DNA from: Psychroserpens damuponensis
Lineage (GTDB): Bacteria > Bacteroidota > Bacteroidia > Flavobacteriales > Flavobacteriaceae
Assembly (NCBI RefSeq): GCF_000826655.1
Contig: NZ_JXJO01000016.1
Location: 166,001-230,000, forward strand
Direction: 5' to 3'
DNA length: 64,000 bases
A program made the translations under genes and the position numbers. Shown here in pieces: positions 1 to 8,751 of this stretch. The notes under the pieces were generated by a model, which did no database searches, was not told where the DNA came from, and was given only the letters and a program-made list of their open reading frames with translations. The first letter of the stretch is position 1. The number at the start of each line of letters is the position of its first letter.

Positions 1-1
1 C

Positions 2-1783
2 GAAGGTTTAAAAGAAATACAAGTGATTCGTGGTGCAGCATCTTTACAATATGGTACACAATTTGGCGGACTCATAAATTTTAAAACCAAGGCACCAAAT
101 CCAAACAAACCAATTGAGCTTATCACAAGAAATACTTTGGGTAGCAATGGGTTGTATACCAATTTCACAAGCCTTAGTGGTACAAAAGGGAAGTTTAGCT
201 ACTATTCTTATTTCAACTATAAAAAAGGGGATGGGTTTAGACCAAACTCTGAGTTTGAGTCTAAAAACGTATTTGCACATTTAGGCTATAAATTTAATGA
301 GAAAACCAATATCGCAGCAGAGTTTACACATTTACATTATCTAGCACAACAAGGAGGTGGCTTAACAGATGCGCAATTTAATAACGATGCATTTCAAAGC
401 AATAGATCAAGAAATTGGTTTAAGGTTAATTGGTTGTTGTACAGCTTAAAATTGAGTCATAAATTTTCAGAAAAAACAAACTTTACTTTTAACGCATTTG
501 GTTTAAATGCATCACGAGATGCCTTAGGTTTTAGAACCAATCGTGTAGATCAAATAGACCCAAATAATGAGCGCGATTTAATTAAAGGTGATTTTAAAAA
601 CTTTGGTGCAGAGGCACGACTGCTTAGTGAGTATAAGTTCTTCGGAAAAGAAGCGACCTTCCTAATTGGGTCTAAATTTTACAAAGCCAATAATAATGAA
701 CAACAAGGTCCAGGATCTGATGGTAGTGGTCCAGATTTTGAGTTTTACTATGATCAATTTCCAAATTATCCGTCGCAATCACAATTTGATTTCCCAAATC
801 TCAATGTAGCTGTATTTGGAGAAAATATATTTTATCTTAATGATAAATTCTCAGTTACACCAGGTTTTCGATTTGAATATATAAAGACTGAAAGTGAAGG
901 CTTTTTTCAGCGTATAAATACAGATGCTGCAGGCAATGTTATTTTTGAAGAAACCGTAAATGACGATAGAACATTTGAACGTAATTTTGTGTTATTAGGT
1001 GTAGGATTGAGTTATAAACCTACAACAGCTTTAGAAATTTACGGTAATATCTCACAGAACTATCGTTCAGTTACCTTTTCAGATATTAATATCAATAATC
1101 CGGCATTTGCAGTTAACCCAGATATTACTGATGAGGATGGGTTTACCGCAGATTTAGGTTTTAGAGGTAATTATAAAAATACCATTTCTTATGATTTAGG
1201 TGCTTTTGCCTTGTTCTATAATGGCAGAATTGGGTTCATACAAAAATCTTTTGATGATGGTCGCGTAATAAGTGAGCGTGGCAATGTTGGTGATGCGAGA
1301 ATTGTTGGTATAGAGTCATTAGTAGATGTTAACCTAAAAAAGGTGCTGAAAATGAACAATGATTTCAGCTTTAATTACTTTGTAAATGCATCCTTTATTT
1401 CTTCGGAATATACAAACTCACAACAATCTGGTGTAGAAGGTAATCAAGTAGAGTTTGTGCCAGATGTGAACCTAAAAACAGGAGTGCGATTTGGATATAA
1501 AAATCTAATGGCAAACGTACAGTATTCTTATTTAGGTCGCCAATTTACAGATGCTACAAATTCTCAAGATGCTAATTTGAGTGGTGTTATAGGTGCCATC
1601 CCAGAATATGATATTTTAGATTTATCATTATCATATACCTACAAGCGTTTTAAACTAGAAACTGGTATTAATAACCTATTAGACGAAACCTATTTTACGA
1701 GACGAGCAACGGGTTATCCTGGACCAGGAATTATACCTTCGGCACCAAGAAACTGGTATACTACCTTACAAATTAAATTATAA
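2..1783 (+). CDS. TonB-dependent outer-membrane receptor, C-terminal part (5' end outside window)
   Basis: The reading frame is open from the window edge, so the gene starts upstream; the first visible residues (EGLKEIQVIRGAASLQYG) are the end of a TonB plug domain. About 590 residues follow, with alternating aromatic/polar strands typical of a 22-stranded barrel. The protein ends in a barrel-type terminus (NWYTTLQIKL) preceded by a NNLLDETYFTRR motif, which is common in FecA-like receptors. By family it imports a bound ligand, usually an iron chelate, across the outer membrane using TonB energy. A ferritin gene follows 86 bp downstream on the same strand, which fits an iron theme, but the ligand cannot be read from the sequence. 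The N-terminal signal peptide and any carboxypeptidase-like domain lie outside the window. Confidence 0.93.
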   Translation, partial: EGLKEIQVIRGAASLQYGTQFGGLINFKTKAPNPNKPIELITRNTLGSNGLYTNFTSLSGTKGKFSYYSYFNYKKGDGFRPNSEFESKNVFAHLGYKFNEKTNIAAEFTHLHYLAQQGGGLTDAQFNNDAFQSNRSRNWFKVNWLLYSLKLSHKFSEKTNFTFNAFGLNASRDALGFRTNRVDQIDPNNERDLIKGDFKNFGAEARLLSEYKFFGKEATFLIGSKFYKANNNEQQGPGSDGSGPDFEFYYDQFPNYPSQSQFDFPNLNVAVFGENIFYLNDKFSVTPGFRFEYIKTESEGFFQRINTDAAGNVIFEETVNDDRTFERNFVLLGVGLSYKPTTALEIYGNISQNYRSVTFSDININNPAFAVNPDITDEDGFTADLGFRGNYKNTISYDLGAFALFYNGRIGFIQKSFDDGRVISERGNVGDARIVGIESLVDVNLKKVLKMNNDFSFNYFVNASFISSEYTNSQQSGVEGNQVEFVPDVNLKTGVRFGYKNLMANVQYSYLGRQFTDATNSQDANLSGVIGAIPEYDILDLSLSYTYKRFKLETGINNLLDETYFTRRATGYPGPGIIPSAPRNWYTTLQIKL

Positions 1784-1869
1784 TAAAGCTTAGTTTAGAG
1801 TGATTCTGAATTTTTGTAAACATAACTTTCAACTCACAAATTCATTATCTTCGTAAAAACAAAATTATT

Positions 1870-2373
1870 ATGAACACGACAATAGAAGCATTACTTAATT
1901 CTCAAATAAAATACGAAGCACAAGCCTCTTTACAATATTTAGCAATGGCATCTTGGGCTGATGCAAAAGGATATAATGGAGTCTCAGATTTTTTTTATAG
2001 CCAGTCTGATGAAGAACGTGTGCACATGAGTAAACTTATAAAGTTTGTAAATGAAAGAGGAGGAAACGTTATAATTCCAGCTTTAGATAAACCAAAAGAT
2101 ACTTATGAAGGTCTCAATGAACTTTTTGAAAAGTTTTTAGAAAGTGAAATGTTCGTGACAGAACAAATTAATCACGTCATCTTTGAGTGCTTACAGCAAA
2201 AAGATTACAATGTTCATAATTTTATGCAATGGTATGTAACCGAGCAGTTAGAAGAGGAAGCAATGGCACGAACCTTACTAGATAAATTAAATATTATAGG
2301 TGCAGATAAATCTGGTCACTATCTATTTGATCGTGATATTAATACAATTGCTGCCAATCACACAAATGAATAA
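1870..2373 (+). CDS. ftnA: Non-heme ferritin
   Basis: This 167-residue four-helix protein has the bacterial ferritin layout. Glu16 (KYEAQ), Glu49 and His52 (DEERVHMSK) match the ferroxidase A-site ligands, with further acidic residues around 93-130 (EMFVTEQ, EQLEEEAM). It oxidises Fe(II) and stores it as a ferric mineral inside a 24-subunit shell in the cytoplasm. Length is normal for the FtnA group. It lies just downstream of a TonB-dependent receptor and ends in a strong terminator. No heme-binding Met typical of bacterioferritin is evident, so non-heme ferritin is the preferred call. Confidence 0.96.
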   Translation: MNTTIEALLNSQIKYEAQASLQYLAMASWADAKGYNGVSDFFYSQSDEERVHMSKLIKFVNERGGNVIIPALDKPKDTYEGLNELFEKFLESEMFVTEQINHVIFECLQQKDYNVHNFMQWYVTEQLEEEAMARTLLDKLNIIGADKSGHYLFDRDINTIAANHTNE

Positions 2374-2396
2374 TTAATTTTGCTAATTATATCTTA

Positions 2397-2425
2397 AAAG
2401 ATTCCTGAACAGGAATCTTTTTTTT
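2397..2425 (+). terminator. Rho-independent terminator after ferritin
   Basis: A perfect 11-bp inverted repeat (AAAGATTCCTG / CAGGAATCTTT) with a 2-nt centre is followed by a run of eight T. It lies 23 bp after the ferritin stop codon. Confidence 0.9.
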
Positions 2426-2459
2426 GTAAATTTGTATTTATTTAGAATAAATTAAAATA

Positions 2460-2603
2460 ATGCAAAACGATATAATAGTAGACGACTTTCCTATAATCAT
2501 TACTTCATGTGTAATGTATTGTGATATCAGTAAGAAGTCTAAATGCTGTAAAAAGTATAAAAAATCGGGAAAAACGAATTGTAAACGTTGCCCTAGAGTG
2601 TAG
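2460..2603 (+). CDS. Small Cys/Lys-rich protein (47 aa)
   Basis: An ATG at 2460 opens a 47-codon frame ending TAG at 2601-2603. The N-terminal half is acidic/hydrophobic (MQNDIIVDDFPIIITSC). The C-terminal half is strongly basic with paired cysteines (C17, C21, C29, C30, C41, C44), including a CKRCPR end that resembles a zinc-knuckle or metal-binding knot. It sits between the ferritin terminator and guaB. I recall short proteins of this style in other Flavobacteriaceae, but no function is known to me. The ordered Cys spacing favours a real gene, though it is short and unproven. A role linked to metal handling beside ferritin is only a guess. Confidence 0.55.
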   Translation: MQNDIIVDDFPIIITSCVMYCDISKKSKCCKKYKKSGKTNCKRCPRV

Positions 2604-2661
2604 GTCTTTTTTCTTTAGTTAAGATTTAACCTTGTATTAATACTTTATCTTATTTAAATTG

Positions 2662-2669
2662 TATCTTTG
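2662..2669 (+). promoter_or_regulatory. Probable -7 box of guaB promoter
   Basis: TATCTTTG matches the Bacteroidota -7 consensus TAnnTTTG and lies 24 bp upstream of the chosen guaB ATG. No TTG at the usual 19-bp spacing was found; the nearest is at 2632-2634. The box supports ATG 2694 over an upstream TTG at 2667, because that TTG lies inside the promoter. Confidence 0.55.
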
Positions 2670-2693
2670 CATGCAATTAATTCTAATTGCATC

Positions 2694-4166
2694 ATGACAG
2701 CACACGAACATAAAATTGTTGGAGAAGGTCTTACTTATGACGACGTACTCTTAGTTCCAGCATTCTCAGAAGTCTTACCAAGAGAAGTAAATATCCAAGC
2801 CAAGTTAACACGTAATATTACTATAAATATTCCTATAGTTTCAGCAGCTATGGATACGGTTACAGAGAGCAAAATGGCAATAGCTATGGCTCAAGAAGGA
2901 GGTATTGGTGTACTCCACAAAAACATGACCATAGAGCAACAAGCCGAGAAAGTACGTAAAGTAAAACGTGCAGAAAGTGGTATGATTATGGATCCTGTGA
3001 CCTTACCAATGAACGCAGTTGTAAGTGATGCTAAACATAGTATGGCAGAGCATAGTATTGGAGGTATTCCTATTGTTGATGATAATGGATTATTAAAAGG
3101 TATTGTGACTAATCGTGATTTACGTTTTGAACACGAAAATAACAGACCGATTGTTGAGGTCATGACTTCGGAAAATTTAATAACCTCAAGAGAAGGCACT
3201 TCGTTGAAAGATGCAGAGAAGATTCTACAAAAAAATAAAATCGAAAAATTACTCATTGTTGATGATAACTATAAACTAGTAGGACTTATCACATTTAGAG
3301 ATATTACAAAGGTTACTCAAAAACCAAATGCAAATAAAGATACCTACGGAAGACTACGTGTTGCAGCTGCAATTGGAGTGACTGCAGATGCAGTTGAAAG
3401 AGCTTCAGCCCTTGTAAACGCAGGTGTAGATGCTGTTATTATCGATACAGCTCATGGTCATACTAAAGGTGTGGTGATGGTTCTAAAGGATATTAAAAAG
3501 AAGTTTCCGAAGTTAGAAGTCATCGTAGGAAACATTGCAACAGGTGAAGCGGCAAAATATTTGGTCGACGCAGGAGCAGATGCTGTAAAAGTAGGGATTG
3601 GACCAGGTTCAATTTGTACAACGAGAGTTGTGGCAGGAGTTGGATTTCCACAATTTTCAGCAGTTTTAGAAGTCGCAGCAGCGATAAAAGGATCTGGAGT
3701 TCCCGTAATTGCTGATGGTGGAATTCGTTATACAGGTGATATCCCAAAAGCAATAGCAGCAGGAGCAGATTGTGTTATGCTAGGGTCATTATTAGCAGGT
3801 ACAAAAGAAAGTCCAGGGCATACTATTATTTACGAAGGACGAAAATTTAAGTCGTATCGTGGTATGGGATCTGTGGAAGCCATGAAACAAGGTAGTAAAG
3901 ATCGCTATTTCCAAGATGTAGAAGATGACATCAAAAAATTAGTACCAGAAGGTATTGTAGGTCGTGTACCATATAAAGGTGAACTCGTAGAGAGTATACA
4001 TCAATTTATTGGAGGTTTAAGAGCAGGAATGGGTTACTGTGGCGCTAAAGATATTACAACACTTCAAGATAAAGGTCAGTTTGTAAAAATAACAGCGTCT
4101 GGTATCAATGAAAGTCATCCGCATGATGTAACAATTACTAACGAATCTCCTAATTACTCAAGATAG
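2694..4166 (+). CDS. guaB: IMP dehydrogenase
   Basis: The protein has 490 residues, the usual length. It opens with the family N-terminus ([18 protein letters not shown]), has two CBS motifs in the middle (about residues 95-215), and then the barrel with the active-site loop GPGSICTTR, whose Cys308 attacks IMP C2. The flap and the GGIRYTGD phosphate-binding region are present. It converts IMP to XMP with NAD+, the committed step to GTP, in the cytosol. ATG 2694 was chosen because a -7 promoter box overlaps the upstream TTG. The gene is monocistronic: the next sequence downstream is a pseudogene. Confidence 0.97.
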   Translation: MTAHEHKIVGEGLTYDDVLLVPAFSEVLPREVNIQAKLTRNITINIPIVSAAMDTVTESKMAIAMAQEGGIGVLHKNMTIEQQAEKVRKVKRAESGMIMDPVTLPMNAVVSDAKHSMAEHSIGGIPIVDDNGLLKGIVTNRDLRFEHENNRPIVEVMTSENLITSREGTSLKDAEKILQKNKIEKLLIVDDNYKLVGLITFRDITKVTQKPNANKDTYGRLRVAAAIGVTADAVERASALVNAGVDAVIIDTAHGHTKGVVMVLKDIKKKFPKLEVIVGNIATGEAAKYLVDAGADAVKVGIGPGSICTTRVVAGVGFPQFSAVLEVAAAIKGSGVPVIADGGIRYTGDIPKAIAAGADCVMLGSLLAGTKESPGHTIIYEGRKFKSYRGMGSVEAMKQGSKDRYFQDVEDDIKKLVPEGIVGRVPYKGELVESIHQFIGGLRAGMGYCGAKDITTLQDKGQFVKITASGINESHPHDVTITNESPNYSR

Positions 4167-4347
4167 TAGGTTTTAATATTGGTGTAATTACATTTTTAGA
4201 ATCTGTATTTAAATACAATTTTTAGCAGTAATTATACCAAATGTTTTGATCATGTTTCTGTTATTTAATATATGATAAAGGGTAACATGTATGTACATAT
4301 TTCTTTACTTTCGTTTTCCCTATGTTTTAAATTAATTAGAAATATCA

Positions 4348-5116
4348 GTGACGGAGTTTGATCCCATTTTAGAAGCCATCGAAAAAGCCTATGAAATTCC
4401 GCATTTAAGTGCAACTCGTAAAATTTCGGCTGTATTATCACACGATCATTACCACACAGATAAACAGTATCCAGTAGTTTATTTACAAGACAGATAAAAT
4501 CTATTCAATCCATTTGCACTCTATGGTGATTGGGCTATAGATAAAGCTATGGCTAAATTAGCGCTAGAAGATTATGGAGACCTTATAATCATTGCCGTAG
4601 ATCATGGCGAACAAGAACGAATTAGTGACTACTTACCTTATTAATATTCGCGTTTTGGTGAAGGAAAAGGTGATTTTTATATTCAGTTCATGATTGAAAA
4701 GTTAATGCCATATATCAATGATAAATTTAGAACCTTAACCGATTTTTAAAATACAGCAATTGGAGGCAGTTCAATGCGAGCTTTTATTAGTTTGCATGCA
4801 GGTTTATCAAATCCTGGTGTTTTTGGTAAACTGCTTATTTTCTCGCTTAGCCTTTGGATTTCTAATAGAATTTTTAAATACACTAAAAGCTTTAAACCAC
4901 TAGAAGAATCAAAAATATACTTGTATTCTGGCGGAAAATAAAGTGAAGAGCATTTTACCTAATGCAAATAAATTAGGTGACTTTATAAAAGAAAAAATGA
5001 CTAATGGTTATCATATTGATTTTCACTTTTCTATTAATGAGCATGGACATCATTCAAAGATGTATTGGCGAGAAGAATTTCCTAAAGCTGTATCATGGCT
5101 TTTATTTGAAGTATGA
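4348..5116 (+). pseudogene. Decayed alpha/beta-hydrolase esterase (esterase D / YbbA-like family)
   Basis: Reading from GTG 4348 gives a recognisable esterase broken by four in-frame TAA codons (4495, 4642, 4747, 4939) and one frameshift near 4955-4961, after which homology continues in the next frame to TGA at 5114-5116. Landmarks remain. YLQDR*NLFN corresponds to the family's LQDGQNLFN, GGSSMRAF to the nucleophile elbow GGSSMGA with the Ser kept, and VFGKLLIFSLSLWIS to the core strand. NEHGHHS carries the likely catalytic His region. Substitutions such as CAA or AAA to TAA and a Gly-to-Arg change at the elbow show that coding constraint is lost. Family members hydrolyse small esters or siderophore esters; this copy cannot make a full protein. 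Confidence 0.87.
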
Positions 5117-5282
5117 GGTTAAGGTGTGGTTGGTTTTATACTGCAGAAATATTACAATTCACTCATTATTCGCTGGTGTAAATAACAAGCAATGACAGTT
5201 CAAATAGCTGTAACAACCAACACATCTATTTGTTATTTAGTATTTAATTAGTGATGAATCTCTATTGAATTTAACCCTAGAA

Positions 5283-5747
5283 TTAATCTACGATAACAAC
5301 ATTACCTCTATTTCTAATGAGCATGACTTGTATGATTTTTTCAACTAATTCCATTTCAATTTTCATGTGGTTGGCTATTAATTCAATAACTTTTTCTTCG
5401 TCTTTTTCTAAAATACCATCAGCTAATACAATTTCAACAGCCATTGAGAATAATGTCGCTTTATCATTTTCATTAACATACTCTGAGCAAACTTCTATTA
5501 AACCAATACCACCAATTTTTAGTTTTGCTTCTGCTACCGAATCATAAAGAGGAGAGATGTCAATGCCTTTAAATTTTTGTTTAAGCACAATCATTCTAGA
5601 AAGCGCATCGATTTCAACATCACTTACAGTGCCATCTGCCGACATGCAAGCATAAAGAATTCCAATCCAAGCTTCAAAATCTGAAAGCGGTTTATAAGTT
5701 ATGATTTTAGATTCTGGTTGTTTTATAAATTGGTCAAATAATCCCAT
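5283..5747 (-). CDS. TerB-like (tellurite-resistance B fold) protein
   Basis: This is a 154-residue all-helical cytoplasmic protein with two repeated acidic helix-loop motifs: CMSADGTVSDVEIDAL near 33-48 and IVLADGILEKDEEKVIELI near 107-125. The (A/S)DG-x5-E signatures are typical of TerB/DUF533 proteins, where acidic residues can bind metal. The exact role is unknown in this family outside tellurite clusters. It is a single gene with its own start beside the M1 peptidase (55-bp gap, same strand), so the two could be cotranscribed. No other ter genes are present. Confidence 0.72.
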   Translation of the reverse strand: MGLFDQFIKQPESKIITYKPLSDFEAWIGILYACMSADGTVSDVEIDALSRMIVLKQKFKGIDISPLYDSVAEAKLKIGGIGLIEVCSEYVNENDKATLFSMAVEIVLADGILEKDEEKVIELIANHMKIEMELVEKIIQVMLIRNRGNVVIVD

Positions 5748-5801
5748 GTTTTAGTTTTAATAAGGTTATGGTTATGAATGCTAAAGTTAATTAAATCCCA
5801 T

Positions 5802-7658
5802 TTACTTGCTCTCAAATCCCAAAAGCGCATCAATTGTATTGGCAGTTACACTATGATAATTTGGTCGAGATTTTTGATATATAATCAAAGCCTCATCAAC
5901 TCTATCTGCATTTTTAAAAGCTTTAAATAAGGTAGAAACATACCAACGTCGTCCAACACGTATTAAAAATTCTTCAATGTTTTGGTCTACATTATTACCA
6001 TGATAATTATGATGAATCGCCTGCTCATACCAAACCATAGCAATGTGAGAATTTGTAGCGTTTGTAAAATTAAATGCAGCGTCTAATCTAGACAAATCGT
6101 CTAGAGTGATGGTTTCAGGGAAATTTCTAATAAAATGAACCCACTCTTGTGTCGTCCAATCTTTGGTTTTTGTGACATCAATAGATTTTAAATTTAAAAA
6201 AGACTGTAACGTCTGCTCAACATTTGTAAATGCATTAGAAACAATTACCGATTGATTTTCTGGAATTCCTGGGTTATAAATCCATTCTTCAGTATTAAAT
6301 GTAATATTGTTTGGTGTTAATAAATTGGCGTTGAGATAATCTATAAAACCTTCGGTTGTTACTGTAGAAAAAGCATTGGTTTTAAAATAGCTTTTTAAAA
6401 ATGCATCCATTTTTTCACGACCAACCGTTTCTTCTAAAGTTCTTAAAAACAAATAGCCTTTATCATAAGCAATACTATTCATGCCATCATCAGGATTTTT
6501 AGCGCTTAAATCTAATTTAAGTTTTGTCATATTAGGTTCGTCCTTAAATCCCTCAACTTCTTCTTCCAAATCTTGCCTGCCAATTAACGCAATCATGTTT
6601 GCACGCTCTTTTCCGTAAAGAGCTTCCATAATTCTAATTTCAAAATATACCGTAAACCCTTCGTTGAGCCAAAAATCATCCCAAGTAGCATTGGTGACTA
6701 AATTTCCAGACCATGAGTGTGCCAACTCGTGTGCAATTAAAGAGGTTAAACTTTTGTCTCCTGCAATTACAGTAGGTGTCGCAAATGTTAAACGCGGATT
6801 TTCCATACCACCAAACGGAAAACTAGGAGGTAAAACAATCACATCAAATTGATCCCAATCGTAGGCTCCATATAAATTTTCTGCTGCTGTAACCATTTTT
6901 TCCATGTCTATAAATTCTGCTTGCGCTTTGTCTATCATAGATTTTTCGGCATATACACCTGTGCGATGACTTACGGGTTTGTAAGCTATATCTCCAACAG
7001 CTAACGCAATAAGGTAAGGCGAAATGGCTTGCTTCATTTTAAAATGATAGATGCCGTTTTTAGATTTCTCCTTTGGATTTTCAGCACTCATAACTGCCAT
7101 TAACTCTTTAGGGACCGTAACTTTGGCATTATAAGTAATTCGAATTTGAGGACTATCTTGTATAGGAATCCATGTTCTCGTTAAAATGGCCTGACCTTGT
7201 GTAAATAAAAACGGATGTGTTTTATCGGCAGTTTGTTGTGCATTTAGCCATTGTAAAGCCTCTGTTTTAGCGGTTGTTTTATAATGGATGGTGATCTGTT
7301 TAGTATCTTCGGAAATAGGAATCTTTAAAGATTGGCCTAATTGTTTATTAAAAGGCCCTAGTTCAAAATCTACTGGTTTTTTATCTGCTTCTGTGCTAAT
7401 AATGTCTAGAAATTTTGTGTCTAGGACGATTTCCGAAGCATTATTATTTTCAAGCGTATAGGTTGCAGAACCATTAATTATTTCACGTTCAAAATCAACA
7501 ACAATATCTAAGTCTAAATGTTTAATAACCGACTCATTAGGTTTGGCGTTAGAATGAGGTTCTTCTACATATTTAGAAGAAGTAACGGCTTCTTTTTGGT
7601 TTTCTTTACAATTAAATGCAAGAATTATTAGCGCATACAAAAGCGTGTGTTTTTTCAT
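5802..7658 (-). CDS. M1-family zinc aminopeptidase, lipoprotein
   Basis: The protein has 618 residues. A lipoprotein signal (hydrophobic segment then Cys17 in LAFNC) points to export and lipid anchoring. The M1 exopeptidase motif GGMENPRL (about residue 275) and the zinc site HELAHSW (about 307) with downstream Glu in NEGFTVYFE (about 330) are intact. The C-terminal helical domain is of the leukotriene A4 hydrolase/aminopeptidase type (M1_LTA4H-C). It should remove N-terminal residues from peptides outside the cytoplasmic membrane and support peptide nutrition. The short basic N-terminus right after Met supports this start. Whether it also has epoxide hydrolase activity cannot be told. Confidence 0.92.
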   Translation of the reverse strand: MKKHTLLYALIILAFNCKENQKEAVTSSKYVEEPHSNAKPNESVIKHLDLDIVVDFEREIINGSATYTLENNNASEIVLDTKFLDIISTEADKKPVDFELGPFNKQLGQSLKIPISEDTKQITIHYKTTAKTEALQWLNAQQTADKTHPFLFTQGQAILTRTWIPIQDSPQIRITYNAKVTVPKELMAVMSAENPKEKSKNGIYHFKMKQAISPYLIALAVGDIAYKPVSHRTGVYAEKSMIDKAQAEFIDMEKMVTAAENLYGAYDWDQFDVIVLPPSFPFGGMENPRLTFATPTVIAGDKSLTSLIAHELAHSWSGNLVTNATWDDFWLNEGFTVYFEIRIMEALYGKERANMIALIGRQDLEEEVEGFKDEPNMTKLKLDLSAKNPDDGMNSIAYDKGYLFLRTLEETVGREKMDAFLKSYFKTNAFSTVTTEGFIDYLNANLLTPNNITFNTEEWIYNPGIPENQSVIVSNAFTNVEQTLQSFLNLKSIDVTKTKDWTTQEWVHFIRNFPETITLDDLSRLDAAFNFTNATNSHIAMVWYEQAIHHNYHGNNVDQNIEEFLIRVGRRWYVSTLFKAFKNADRVDEALIIYQKSRPNYHSVTANTIDALLGFESK

Positions 7659-7758
7659 AATATAAAATTGAAAATCGTGAAATTTTAAAGTATTGAAAAG
7701 TAAATATTTTATCTGTAAAAAGAGAAGACTTAACCCTTAATTAAAAAATGAAATTAAT

Positions 7759-7995
7759 TTACTCTTCATACAAAGTGCCTCGATGTGGTTTTAGAGCGTC
7801 TCTAATAGGTTTCATTTCATCGTCTGTAACTACCATAAATGCGATGCTATGCATAGTATTGAGTTGTGAAAAACCAGTGATGTTGAGATTGGTTTTTTTG
7901 ATGGTAATAAATTCTTTGAGGTGTTTTTCGTGATGCTCAGCAGTTTTAAGAGCATCAGGACCTTTAAAGTCCCATATGAGCTTTAGTTTACGCAT
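7759..7995 (-). CDS. Small conserved-looking protein of unknown function (78 aa)
   Basis: ATG 7995 overlaps the end of the upstream SRPBCC gene by 8 bp (ATGCGTAA), an arrangement typical of translational coupling. The protein starts MRKLKLIWDFKGPDALKTAEHH and contains three further His residues in its first half; no signal peptide or membrane span is seen. It looks like a compact alpha/beta domain (ferredoxin-like is possible). I do not recognise the family. Coupling suggests it acts with the SRPBCC protein. Confidence 0.7.
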   Translation of the reverse strand: MRKLKLIWDFKGPDALKTAEHHEKHLKEFITIKKTNLNITGFSQLNTMHSIAFMVVTDDEMKPIRDALKPHRGTLYEE

Positions 7996-8443
7996 TTGAT
8001 ACAGAGGTTCCGTTTTCAACAAAATTTTTAAAATCTTGCATGTATTTTTGAGATTGCTTTTTAAATGCTCTTGGCATAAAAAATAACATTACTCTCATTT
8101 TTAGGTTTAAAGGTATAAATTCACTCGACGACGTCCATTTTGTAAAACCATTACTTGTTTTTTCAAAAAAATTTTGCTGTACATTATGCATGGATTTCAT
8201 CTTGTAATTTGCATGGAATTCATTAGGAAAGTTACGTTTTGTAATGGTTTCTATAATTTCCATTTTACGTGAGCCAAATTTGTAGATGAGTTTTATTTTG
8301 GCTCCTAATTGACCAAGATCGCCAGAAACATGCTCTGCAGAAACCAATCCACGTTGCCAATGTTTCATGTTTTCTACATTATCTAGTTTATTGATAAACT
8401 CATCTAAAGGGACATTAACCTTTATTTCTGTAGTATATTTCAT
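7988..8443 (-). CDS. SRPBCC (START/Bet v1-fold) family protein
   Basis: This 151-residue protein starts with the classic SRPBCC opening (a beta strand then VNVPLDEFINKLDNVENMKHWQRGL, residues 9-33) in which a Trp follows the first helices. It ends with the long C-terminal helix (FKKQSQKYMQDFKNFVENG). Such domains form a deep pocket for lipids or polyketides, or act as chaperone-like binding modules. The substrate is not predictable. It overlaps the next gene by 8 bp, so the two form a coupled pair. It lies divergent from the foldase operon. Confidence 0.82.
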   Translation of the reverse strand: MKYTTEIKVNVPLDEFINKLDNVENMKHWQRGLVSAEHVSGDLGQLGAKIKLIYKFGSRKMEIIETITKRNFPNEFHANYKMKSMHNVQQNFFEKTSNGFTKWTSSSEFIPLNLKMRVMLFFMPRAFKKQSQKYMQDFKNFVENGTSVSNA

Positions 8444-8607
8444 TTCAATTGAGAGGGGTTTTTCATTACCAAAGATAAGTATTTCTCATAATAAATACAC
8501 GTTTAAATGTTCAATAGCTATAATAATAGGCAAGCGGTTAAACTAACTTTAAGGCGTTATAAGTTGTAGTACTTGATATTATGGTCTTAACGTTTATCAA
8601 AAGCAAC

Positions 8608-8637
8608 TTGTTTTATATGACAAAAGTTTTATTTTTG
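8608..8637 (+). promoter_or_regulatory. Promoter of the foldase operon (TTG-N19-TATTTTTG)
   Basis: TTG (8608-8610), a 19-bp spacer and TATTTTTG (8630-8637) match the Bacteroidota -33/-7 consensus. Transcription would start near 8643, leaving a leader of about 110 nt. This is the only recognisable element in the 308-bp gap 8444-8751; the rest of the gap is AT-rich with no gene visible. Confidence 0.7.
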
Positions 8638-8751
8638 CTGAAATTGGACACACCAAACCAAGGATGTCTAAATATTATAAATATCTATCTCATATTGACT
8701 TTTGTGCCTGATAGATGTACTACAGCTTTTAAAATAAATAAATAGTAACAC

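Noticed and set aside
5004..5195. Open frame of 63 codons after the guaB region
   Set aside because: It is out of frame with the esterase remnant that covers it; its sequence has no features of its own.
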